39,499 nt of DNA from Gammaproteobacteria bacterium (GTDB taxonomy: Bacteria; Pseudomonadota; Gammaproteobacteria; UBA9214). The position numbers and the translations under genes were made by a program. Positions within the stretch are counted from its first letter, which is position 1. Each line of letters begins with the position of its first letter. Of this stretch, positions 19,682 through 27,121 are shown one piece after another. The notes under the pieces are model-generated. The model saw only the letters and a list, made by a program, of their open reading frames with translations. It had not been told where the DNA came from and did no database searches. The DNA is taken from positions 1 through 39,499 of the forward strand of contig JAJDNX010000010.1 of assembly GCA_022340485.1 (NCBI GenBank). Reading direction: 5' to 3'.

Positions 19682-20761
19682 ATGACCCTGCAGGAAAAAA
19701 TCGACAAACTGGTGCGTCCGGAGATCAGGGCACTGAACGCCTATCACGTGCCCGCGGCGAACAACCTCATCAAGCTGGATGCCATGGAAAATCCCTGGTC
19801 GTGGTCTGCCGGGTTACGGACTGCGTGGCTGGAGGTGTTGCGATCGGTGGAAATAAACCGCTACCCGGATCCGGCGGCACGCGAGCTGCAGGAACGTATG
19901 CGGGTTGCAATGCAAGTGCCCGATACCGCCGACATCATCCTTGGTAATGGTTCTGACGAATTGATCCAGATGATTACCCAGACGCTAGCGGTGCCGGGCA
20001 GGGTGGTGATGGCGCCGGACCCTACCTTTGTCATGTATCGCCAGATCGCAACGGTCGCCAACATGGGCTACGTGGCCGTGCCGCTGAGGACTGATTTTTC
20101 CCTGGATGAGGCGGCGATGCTGGCAAGCATCGCTGAGCAGCAGCCTGCGGTGATCTTCTTGTCCTATCCAAACAATCCCACAGGCAATCTGTTTGCTCCC
20201 GGCAGCCTGCATAAAATCCTGTCCCTGGCGGCAGGGCTGGTTGTTATCGACGAGGCCTATGCGCCGTTTACCGACGCCAGCTTCCTGCCGGAGATCGATC
20301 GCTACGACAACCTGCTGGTGTTGCGCACGGTGTCCAAAATGGGGCTGGCCGGATTGCGTCTGGGCATGCTGGCAGGGGCACCCGCCTGGCTGGAGCAAAT
20401 CAACAAGACTCGCTTGCCCTACAACATCAGTGTCATTAATCAGGTAACCGGTCAATTCGCACTGGCGCACCGGGAACTCTTCGCTGCACAGGCGCATGAG
20501 ATTCGCACGCAGCGCGCGGCGCTCATGAGTGGCTTGCAGGCGTTGCAGCAGTTAACGGTGTACCCGAGCGAAGCCAACTTTATCCTGTTTCGTACCGCCC
20601 CGGGCCGGGCGAGCGGGATTTTCGAAGGCCTCAAGGCAGCAGGAATCCTGATCAAGAATCTTCATGGTTCCAATGATGCCCTGCAGGATTGCCTGCGTGT
20701 AACCGTCGGCCTGCCAGAGGAGAATGCGGCCTTCCTGGAGGCATTGCGTGGGCTGTTGTAG
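19682..20761 (+). CDS. hisC: Histidinol-phosphate aminotransferase
   Basis: A 359-residue fold-type I PLP aminotransferase. It shows ILGNGSDELIQMI, the substrate/PLP stretch FLSYPNNPTGNLF, VIDEAYAPF with the PLP-contacting Asp, and the Schiff-base lysine in RTVSKMGLAGLRLG. It converts imidazole-acetol phosphate to histidinol phosphate. It is the third his gene after hisG and hisD. The ribosome site before the ATG at 19682 is weak. Substrate assignment rests on family signature plus his context. Confidence 0.95.
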   Translation: MTLQEKIDKLVRPEIRALNAYHVPAANNLIKLDAMENPWSWSAGLRTAWLEVLRSVEINRYPDPAARELQERMRVAMQVPDTADIILGNGSDELIQMITQTLAVPGRVVMAPDPTFVMYRQIATVANMGYVAVPLRTDFSLDEAAMLASIAEQQPAVIFLSYPNNPTGNLFAPGSLHKILSLAAGLVVIDEAYAPFTDASFLPEIDRYDNLLVLRTVSKMGLAGLRLGMLAGAPAWLEQINKTRLPYNISVINQVTGQFALAHRELFAAQAHEIRTQRAALMSGLQALQQLTVYPSEANFILFRTAPGRASGIFEGLKAAGILIKNLHGSNDALQDCLRVTVGLPEENAAFLEALRGLL

Positions 20762-20805
20762 TTATGCCGCTACGGTTTATGGGGCTTCACAATGACAAAT
20801 TCCGT

Positions 20806-20867
20806 GCCGCGGAAGCACACGAAAGGATCACTGCCTTGCAGGGAATCGTTTCGTGCGCTTGCGTTGC
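20806..20867. repeat. Intergenic imperfect palindrome, copy D (hisC-protease gap)
   Basis: The left arm (20806-20829) contains GCGGAAGCACACGAAAGGAT and the right arm (20843-20867) is its imperfect reverse complement (GCAACGCAAGCGCACGAAAC). It lies in the 190-bp gap between two convergent genes, where it could also act as a bidirectional terminator-like hairpin. No gene is seen in this gap. Confidence 0.55.
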
Positions 20868-20951
20868 AAATGATATCGAGCTGAGCTGCAAGCGGATTGA
20901 TTGTGCCTCCCCAGCCTAGCGGGTTGAAGCGCTGCCAGGGTGTGTGACGCG

Positions 20952-22148
20952 CTACTGTCTGGCTTTCGGTGAGACCTGTACAGGTCGCTGCATCACCTGC
21001 ACCTGCAGGCTGAACGGAACGTCTTTCCTGTATCCCGCCAGTGTGATGGTGCTTCCCGGGGCTTCCCCGGAAATGGTCTTCATGGCCTCGCTGGTCTCCC
21101 CGATGGTTTTGCCGTTGATGGAGACCACGATGTCACCCGGTTCCACACCGGCTTTGCCGGCGGGTCCATTGCGCATAACGCCACCAATCAGCATGCCGGG
21201 TCGGTAGTCCAGGCCGTAGATTTCCGCCAGTTGCGGTGTCATGTCCTGAGCCTCGATCCCGAGCCAGCCACGCACCACATGCCCCGTCTCGATAATCTGG
21301 GTCATGACACCCTTGGCGAGATTGACCGGGATGGCGAAGCCGATCCCCTGTGAACCGCCGCTGCGGCTGTAGATGGCCGAGTTGATGCCAATGAGTTCAC
21401 CCCGGGTGTTGATCAGTGCACCGCCGGAATTACCCGGGTTTATCGCGGCATCGGTCTGGATGAATTCTTCGTAGGCGGTAATGCCGAGGTGATTGCGACC
21501 GGTGGCACTGATGATGCCGGAGGTAACGGTCTGGCCGACACCAAAGGGGTTGCCGATCGCCAGTACCACATCGCCTACACGCAGCTTGCTGGAATCGCCA
21601 ATCACCAGGCTTGGCAGATTATCACTATGGATATATAACACGGCCAGGTCGGTGTCCGTATCGGTTCCCACTACCGTGGCTTTCGCACTGCGGCCATCTG
21701 CAAGCAGTACCTGGATCTCGTCTGCACCTTCAATGACGTGGTTATTGGTCAGTACGTAGCCCTGCTCACTGATCAGTACCCCGGAACCGAGGCTGGTTTG
21801 TATTTCCTTGCGTGCCCTGGCGAACTGTTCACCAAAGAATTGCTGAAAAACAGGGTCTTCCAGTAGCGGGTGGACGCGGTGGGTAATCACCTTGGCGGTG
21901 TGGATGTTAACCACGGCGGGTATCGCGATTGCAACCGCATCGGCGTAAGACACCGGCCCGTTCCAGTGCCCTGTGTTTGCTTGTGCACTGGATGCAGGCT
22001 GGCTTTCTTCCATGGTCTCGCGGACTTCTACAATCCGGGGGTTATTGCGCAACAGGTAGGGCTGAACCAGCAACACGTAGAGGAAGGCGGCTGCCATCCC
22101 GGCCATGACGGTTTGCAGCAGGAAGGAAAGAAATTTGCGAATTGCCAT
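20952..22148 (-). CDS. Membrane-anchored S1C serine protease with one PDZ domain (DegS/AlgW type)
   Basis: 398 residues. One N-terminal membrane anchor (LLQTVMAGMAAAFLYVLL) is followed by a trypsin-like domain with the triad H137 (YVLTNNHVIEG), D167 (DTDTDLAVLYI) and S241 (AINPGNSGGALIN). A single C-terminal PDZ domain spans about residues 295-390 (RPGMLIGGVMRNGPAGKAGVEPGDIVVSING, seen in part). One PDZ and an anchor rather than a cleaved signal and two PDZs point to DegS/AlgW, the periplasmic sensor protease that starts RseA cleavage and sigma-E activation. It is slightly longer than DegS (about 355) because of a linker after the anchor. It is divergent from the Nif3-like gene. Confidence 0.92.
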   Translation of the reverse strand: MAIRKFLSFLLQTVMAGMAAAFLYVLLVQPYLLRNNPRIVEVRETMEESQPASSAQANTGHWNGPVSYADAVAIAIPAVVNIHTAKVITHRVHPLLEDPVFQQFFGEQFARARKEIQTSLGSGVLISEQGYVLTNNHVIEGADEIQVLLADGRSAKATVVGTDTDTDLAVLYIHSDNLPSLVIGDSSKLRVGDVVLAIGNPFGVGQTVTSGIISATGRNHLGITAYEEFIQTDAAINPGNSGGALINTRGELIGINSAIYSRSGGSQGIGFAIPVNLAKGVMTQIIETGHVVRGWLGIEAQDMTPQLAEIYGLDYRPGMLIGGVMRNGPAGKAGVEPGDIVVSINGKTIGETSEAMKTISGEAPGSTITLAGYRKDVPFSLQVQVMQRPVQVSPKARQ

Positions 22149-22352
22149 GGGTAGGATACCCTGTTACCGGTTGATTGCTGGCTGCTGAATTTGGTTTCCA
22201 GGTGCTAAGGGCGGTGATTTGTCGCGCAAAGACACCAGAAAGGAACTACAGGCAGGCGTCTGCGATAATAGCGTATACCGGGGCGTTCTTTGCAAGAATA
22301 TTTCAGTACTGGATGTCAGTGAAAGTAAAATATCTTAACAGGATCGCATGCC

Positions 22353-23111
22353 ATGGTAACCCTGAAAACGCTGGTTGATTATACAAACCGCCTGATGTGC
22401 GTGGACAGATTTGCAGATTATTGCCCCAACGGTTTGCAGGTAGAGGGCGGTCTGCAGGTCAATCGCCTCATCAGTGGCGTAACCGCCAGCATGGCGCTGA
22501 TCGAGGCTGCGCTGGAGGCTCAGGCCGATGCCATCGTGGTACACCACGGCTATTTCTGGAAGGGCGAGGATGCGTGTGTCACGGGAATGAAGCGCAGACG
22601 ACTGCAGCGCTTGCTGGCAACGGATACCAGCCTGCTGGCCTACCATTTACCGCTGGACGCACACCCGGAGCTGGGCAACAACGCCCAGCTGGCCAAACGC
22701 CTCGGCTTCGAGCTTCAGGGATGCTTTGGGGATGACGCGGGTATGTCACTGGCGCAGTACGGGCAGTTGCCGCAACCGTTGACGGGCCAGGCAGTAGACG
22801 GGCTGATCCGCGACCGCCTGGGGCGTGAACCTTTGCATATACCGGGACGGCAAGTGTCGATTCAAACCATCGGCTGGTGTACAGGGGCAGCGCAATCCTA
22901 TATCGATGCCGCCGTCGCACAGGGACTGGATGCCTTCATCAGCGGCGAGATCTCGGAGCGTACCGTGCATGTCGCACGCGAGTGCGGTATTCATTATTTT
23001 GCGGCCGGGCATCATGCAACCGAGCGGTATGGTGTCATGGCACTGGGGCAGCATCTCGCTGCGCAGTTTGGTATCCATCACCAGTTCATCGACATTGATA
23101 ACCCCGTCTGA
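22353..23111 (+). CDS. Nif3-like dinuclear metal centre protein (YbgI family)
   Basis: 252 residues of the NIF3/YbgI family, often annotated as GTP cyclohydrolase 1 type 2. It shows FADYCPNGLQVEGG, the metal-binding VVHHGYFW (two His), LLAYHLPLDAHPELGNNAQLA, and the C-terminal HYFAAGHHATERYGVMALG with further His/Glu ligands. The family forms toroidal hexamers with a two-metal site; the true substrate is unsettled. It sits between the DegS-type protease and petA, a neighbourhood common in gammaproteobacteria. Confidence 0.93.
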   Translation: MVTLKTLVDYTNRLMCVDRFADYCPNGLQVEGGLQVNRLISGVTASMALIEAALEAQADAIVVHHGYFWKGEDACVTGMKRRRLQRLLATDTSLLAYHLPLDAHPELGNNAQLAKRLGFELQGCFGDDAGMSLAQYGQLPQPLTGQAVDGLIRDRLGREPLHIPGRQVSIQTIGWCTGAAQSYIDAAVAQGLDAFISGEISERTVHVARECGIHYFAAGHHATERYGVMALGQHLAAQFGIHHQFIDIDNPV

Positions 23112-23324
23112 GGCCGCGACGCAAAAACAGGGGGATTTTCAGTATGCTTTTTCCTCTTCACCCCTTGACCTTGCCGGGTTGTTAGACCATCCTATGCGGT
23201 TCTTGTGGTGCGCATGAAATAAATCAGAATATTCCGATATAGTTAACCTGTTGCCAGGCACGGCTCTCCTCGGGATGTTGCGCATAACATACTGATTTCA
23301 TTATCACAATCTGGAGATTGCCAT

Positions 23325-23918
23325 ATGAGTGGCGATAACACCAATACAGGCAGACGCCGCTTTTTGACGGCCGCGACCTCGGTCGTTGGTGCGGTCGGAG
23401 TCGGTTTTGCACTGGTTCCCTTTATCTCTTCCATGCAACCCAGTGCCAAGGCACGCGCAGCCGGGGCCCCGGTCCGGGCGGATATCAGCAAACTGGAACC
23501 GGGCCAGATGATCCGGGTGAAATGGCGCGGCAAGCCGGTGTGGCTGGTAAAACGTACCGATGACATGCTGGAGGAGTTGCCGAAGCTGGACTCCGAGTTG
23601 CGTGACCCGGCCTCCGAGCAGCCGCAGCAGCCACCCTATGCACAGAATGAATACCGCTCCATCAAGCCCGAGATTCTGGTGACTGTCGGTATCTGTACCC
23701 ATCTGGGTTGCTCACCGACCTACCGACCGGATATGGGCGCTGCTGATCTTGGTGCGGACTGGCCGGGCGGTTTCTTCTGTCCCTGCCATGGGTCGCGATT
23801 TGACCTCGCCGGTCGCGTCTTCAAGGGGGTGCCGGCACCACTGAATCTCGAGGTCCCGCCACATCGCTACCTGAGCGACAACGAGGTGCTGATCGGTGAA
23901 GACGAGGGGGCTGCATAA
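23325..23918 (+). CDS. petA: Ubiquinol-cytochrome c reductase, Rieske iron-sulfur subunit
   Basis: 197 residues. The N-terminus (TGRRRFLTAATSVVGAVG) has a Tat-like RR motif and the membrane anchor. The [2Fe-2S] site is formed by C124/H126 in CTHLGC and C152/H155 in CPCHGS, with C129 and C154 as the structural disulfide. It transfers an electron from ubiquinol at the Qo site to cytochrome c1. A good ribosome site (GGAG, 23312-23315) precedes the ATG. It is first in petABC; the TAA overlaps the petB ATG by one base. Confidence 0.97.
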   Translation: MSGDNTNTGRRRFLTAATSVVGAVGVGFALVPFISSMQPSAKARAAGAPVRADISKLEPGQMIRVKWRGKPVWLVKRTDDMLEELPKLDSELRDPASEQPQQPPYAQNEYRSIKPEILVTVGICTHLGCSPTYRPDMGAADLGADWPGGFFCPCHGSRFDLAGRVFKGVPAPLNLEVPPHRYLSDNEVLIGEDEGAA

Positions 23919-25144
23919 TGGGCGAAAAATGGAACAAGGGTCTACTGGGCTGGATCGATGCACGCTTTCCGCTCAGCAAGATGTGGTACGAACACCTGGC
24001 AGAGTACTACGCACCCAAGAATTTTAACTTCTGGTACTACTTTGGTTCGCTGGCCCTGCTGGTACTGGTCATGCAGATCATTACCGGCATCTGGCTGACC
24101 ATGAACTACAAGCCGGATGCGGCGCTGGCCTTCAATTCCGTCGAATACATCATGCGTGATGTGAACTGGGGCTGGTTGATTCGCTATATGCATTCGACCG
24201 GTGCCTCCATGTTTTTCATCGTGGTGTACCTGCACATGTTTCGTGGCCTGATCTACGGTTCCTTCAAGAAACCGCGGGAACTGATCTGGATCTTCGGTAT
24301 GATCATCTACGTATGCCTGATGGCAGAGGCCTTCATGGGTTATCTGCTGCCCTGGGGCCAGATGTCCTACTGGGGTGCACAGGTGATCATTTCGCTGTTC
24401 GGTGCCATCCCGGGTATCGGCGATTCACTGGCGCTGTGGATTCGTGGTGACTTCGTGATTGCAGACGCTACCCTGAACCGCTTCTTCGCCTTCCACGTCA
24501 TCGCCGTTCCGATCGTGCTGCTGGCACTGGTGGTGCTGCACATCCTGGCACTTCATGAAGTGGGTTCCAACAACCCGGACGGTGTCGAGATCAAGAAGAA
24601 CAAGAACGAAAAGGGCATCCCGCTGGATGGCATCCCGTTCCATCCGTACTACACGGTGAAAGATATCGTCGGGGTGGTGGTGTTCCTGATCATCTTCTCC
24701 ATTATTGTTTTCTTCATGCCCGAGATGGGTGGCTGGTTCCTGGAACGCGACAACTTTATTCCGGCAGACCCGCTGAAGACGCCGGAGCATATTGTGCCGT
24801 TGTGGTATTTCACCCCGTTCTACGCGATTCTGCGCGCGGTACCGGACAAGTTCATGGGTGTCGTTGCCATGGGTGGCGCCATCTTCGCGCTGTTCCTGCT
24901 GCCCTGGCTGGATCGCAGTCCGGTGAAGTCCATCCGCTATCGCGGCAGGAGCTACAAGATCGCGATTACCGTGTTTGTGATCAGTTTTATTGCACTGGGA
25001 TACCTTGGAACCCAACCGGCAACCCCGGTATTGACGAACTTTGCACGACTGTTCAGCGTGCTTTATTTTGGTTTCTTCGTGTCGCTGCTGATTATCCCCA
25101 AGTTTGAAAAGACCAGGCCGGTGCCGGACAGGGTGACGTCATGA
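23918..25144 (+). CDS. petB: Cytochrome b subunit of the bc1 complex
   Basis: 408 residues with about eight transmembrane helices. The heme-ligand helices are recognizable (RYMHSTGASMFFIVVYLHMFRG and FHVIAVPIVLLALVVLHILAL, in part), as is the Qo-side PWGQMSYWGAQVI. The Qo-site PEWY motif reads PLWY here (P294-Y297, followed by FTPFYAILRAVPDKF), so the usual glutamate is leucine. It carries both b hemes and the Qo and Qi quinone sites. It is full-length bacterial cytochrome b, not the split b6/subunit IV form. It is coupled to petA and petC by overlaps. Confidence 0.97.
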   Translation: MGEKWNKGLLGWIDARFPLSKMWYEHLAEYYAPKNFNFWYYFGSLALLVLVMQIITGIWLTMNYKPDAALAFNSVEYIMRDVNWGWLIRYMHSTGASMFFIVVYLHMFRGLIYGSFKKPRELIWIFGMIIYVCLMAEAFMGYLLPWGQMSYWGAQVIISLFGAIPGIGDSLALWIRGDFVIADATLNRFFAFHVIAVPIVLLALVVLHILALHEVGSNNPDGVEIKKNKNEKGIPLDGIPFHPYYTVKDIVGVVVFLIIFSIIVFFMPEMGGWFLERDNFIPADPLKTPEHIVPLWYFTPFYAILRAVPDKFMGVVAMGGAIFALFLLPWLDRSPVKSIRYRGRSYKIAITVFVISFIALGYLGTQPATPVLTNFARLFSVLYFGFFVSLLIIPKFEKTRPVPDRVTS

Positions 25145-25884
25145 AAAAGATTCTGCTCATTGTTTTACTGGCACTGGCGCCAGCCTCGGTGCTGGCTGCC
25201 GCTGGTCCCGGTGTGATCCTCGAGAAGGCAAACATCGATCCGACCAACAAGCAGTCCCTGCAGCGTGGTGCGCGGATCTTCGTTAACTACTGTCTAAGCT
25301 GTCATTCGGCAGCGCTGATGCGCTACGAGCGCATGGGCAATGATCTCGGTATCGACGAAAAGCTGGTCAGTGAGAACCTGATGTTCACCGGCGGCAAGGT
25401 CGGCGAACTGATGACGGTTGCCACCGCGGCGGATGATGCCAAGGAATGGTTTGGTACGGTACCGCCGGACCTGAGTGTGATCGCGCGTGCACGCGGGGTC
25501 GACTGGCTGTACACCTACATGCGCAGCTTCTACCGTGACGATTCACGCCATACCGGCACCAATAACCTGGTGTTCCCGGATGTCGGTATGCCGAATGTGT
25601 TGTGGGAACTGCAGGGCATACAGGAGCCGGTGATTACCACTGTCAAGGACCATGCAGACGGCACGGAGCACAAGGTCGTGAAACTGGAACTGGTAGAGCC
25701 CGGCTTGCAGTCACCCAAGGAATTTGACCGCACGGTCCGTGACCTCGTGAATTTTCTCGACTACATGGGTGAACCGGCAAAATATGAGCGCCGCCACCTG
25801 GGTACCAAGGTCCTTATTTTCCTGCTGGTGTTGCTGGTGCTGGCAGTATTACTGAAGCGAGAATACTGGAAAGACATACATTAA
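25141..25884 (+). CDS. petC: Cytochrome c1 subunit of the bc1 complex
   Basis: 247 residues. A signal peptide (ILLIVLLALAPASVLAA) is followed by the heme c motif C51-x-x-C54-H55 (NYCLSCHSAALMRYERM). A C-terminal membrane anchor (VLIFLLVLLVLAVLLKREYW) fixes it to the inner membrane with the heme in the periplasm. DWLYTYMRSFYRD and FPDVGMPNVLWELQG are conserved c1 segments. The ATG overlaps the petB TGA by four bases (ATGA). It passes electrons from the Rieske protein to soluble or membrane cytochrome c. Confidence 0.97.
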   Translation: MKKILLIVLLALAPASVLAAAGPGVILEKANIDPTNKQSLQRGARIFVNYCLSCHSAALMRYERMGNDLGIDEKLVSENLMFTGGKVGELMTVATAADDAKEWFGTVPPDLSVIARARGVDWLYTYMRSFYRDDSRHTGTNNLVFPDVGMPNVLWELQGIQEPVITTVKDHADGTEHKVVKLELVEPGLQSPKEFDRTVRDLVNFLDYMGEPAKYERRHLGTKVLIFLLVLLVLAVLLKREYWKDIH

Positions 25885-25932
25885 CCCGGCTGCCCTGGTG
25901 ATCGGACCACTTAACCTCAAGGAATGTCTGAT

Positions 25933-26559
25933 ATGGCCCTGGTAGCCAACCGCCGGTCTGTTATGAATCTATTTTCTTCAACAAGTTGTCCCCAAAGTCA
26001 CCGTGTGCGCATGGTGCTGGCGGAGAAGGGTATAACGGTCGAGATCATCGATGTTGACAACAACCAGAAACCGGAGGATTTGATTGACCTGAATCCGTAC
26101 AACACGGTGCCCACACTGGTTGATCGTGAACTGGTGCTCTATGATCCGCACACCATCATGGAGTACCTTGACGAGCGCTTTCCGCACCCGCCATTGATGC
26201 CGGTGGACCCGGTCTCGCGCGCGCGCGCGCGGCTGGCGCTGTACCGCATCGAGCAGGACTGGTATGGGCTGGTACCGGCGCTCGAGTCCAAGGGCGAGAA
26301 AACCGCCAACAAGGCTCGCAAGGATTTGCGTGACAGCCTGACGTCCAGCGCCGAGGTCTTCGCTGCCAAGCCGTATTTTCTCAGTGACGAATTCTCACTG
26401 GTTGATGCCACGATTGTCCCCATATTGTGGCGTCTGACGCATTACCGCGTCGAACTGCCACGGCAGGCCAGGCCGGTGCTCGAATATGCGGAACGCATGT
26501 TCAGCAGGGAGTCTTTCCAGGATAGCCTCTCGGAGGCTGAACGTGAAATGAGGGAATAA
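25933..26559 (+). CDS. sspA: Stringent starvation protein A
   Basis: 208 residues from the ATG at 25933 (MALVANRRSVMNLFSS, close to the E. coli N-terminus MAVAANKRSVMTLFS). An ATG three codons earlier sits directly on the AAGGA ribosome site, so the second start is preferred. It has an N-terminal thioredoxin-like GST fold (NLFSSTSCPQSHRVRMVLAE), then YNTVPTLVDRELVLYDPHTI and the conserved FPHPPLMP. SspA is an RNA polymerase-associated factor, not an active glutathione transferase in E. coli. petABC-sspA-sspB is a conserved gammaproteobacterial order. Confidence 0.95.
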   Translation: MALVANRRSVMNLFSSTSCPQSHRVRMVLAEKGITVEIIDVDNNQKPEDLIDLNPYNTVPTLVDRELVLYDPHTIMEYLDERFPHPPLMPVDPVSRARARLALYRIEQDWYGLVPALESKGEKTANKARKDLRDSLTSSAEVFAAKPYFLSDEFSLVDATIVPILWRLTHYRVELPRQARPVLEYAERMFSRESFQDSLSEAEREMRE

Positions 26560-26603
26560 ATCCCTCCCTGTTGTTGCTTTTTACCGCGCTGGTTTATTCC
26601 AAA

Positions 26604-26685
26604 CGCCACGGAATCCACGAAAGAGCACAAAAAAACAATTTCTAAGGTATCTATTCCTTTGTGTTTTTCAGTGGATTCCGTAGCG
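26604..26685. repeat. Intergenic imperfect palindrome, copy C (sspA-sspB)
   Basis: The clearest copy. The left arm starts CGCCACGGAATCCACGAAAG (26604) and the right arm (26658-26685) reverse-complements to CGCTACGGAATCCACTGAAA. Twenty-base arm starts match at 17-18 positions allowing for one shift. It lies in the gap between sspA and sspB, so a transcript of both would carry a long hairpin. Confidence 0.65.
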
Positions 26686-26725
26686 AAATTATTTGTCTTT
26701 TTCACACCCAACCAGTACTAGTATC

Positions 26726-27112
26726 ATGTACGGTATGACACGCAGCCGTCCCTACCTTGTTCGTGCAATCCATGAGTGGATCCTGGATAACGAAATGACA
26801 CCTCACCTGCTGGTGGATATCGAGGGTGAGGGGGTGGAAGTGCCTGCACAGCAGGGACAAAACGGAAAAATCGTCCTGAATATCAGCCCCCAGGCCGTGG
26901 AAGGGCTGATTCTGGGTAATGATGCCATTGGTTTTCGCGCCCGTTTTGGTGGTATCTCAACCGATGTGTATGTGCCGCTTGAATCGGTACTGGCCATTTA
27001 TGCCAAGGAAAACGGTCGTGGCATGGTCTTCACGGATGATGACGGTGAACCGGCACCCGATGGTTCCGGAACCCGGCAGGCGAAACGACCTGCGCTAAAG
27101 ATCGTCAAGTAG
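26726..27112 (+). CDS. sspB: ClpXP specificity-enhancing factor SspB
   Basis: About 128 residues from the ATG at 26726; a second ATG three codons later (MTRSRPYLVRAIHEW) is equally possible. Family signatures: RPYLVRAIHEWILDNEMTPHLLVD, seen in part, IVLNISPQAVEGL, and ARFGGISTDVYVPLESVLAIYAKENG, in part. The C-terminus RPALKIVK matches the XB tail of E. coli SspB (RPALRVVK) that docks on ClpX. The linker between the substrate-binding domain and this tail is much shorter than in E. coli (165 residues overall). It delivers ssrA-tagged proteins to ClpXP. Confidence 0.94.
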   Translation: MYGMTRSRPYLVRAIHEWILDNEMTPHLLVDIEGEGVEVPAQQGQNGKIVLNISPQAVEGLILGNDAIGFRARFGGISTDVYVPLESVLAIYAKENGRGMVFTDDDGEPAPDGSGTRQAKRPALKIVK

Positions 27113-27121
27113 CCAAGGTCT

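Noticed and set aside
22227-22255. Possible fifth copy of the intergenic palindrome upstream of the Nif3-like gene
   Set aside because: Only a left-arm-like stretch (CGCAAAGACACCAGAAAGG) is present; no matching right arm was found.
24425-25015. Minus-strand open frame of 196 codons inside petB
   Set aside because: Its His- and Asp-rich translation is the reverse reading of membrane-helix codons, not a protein.
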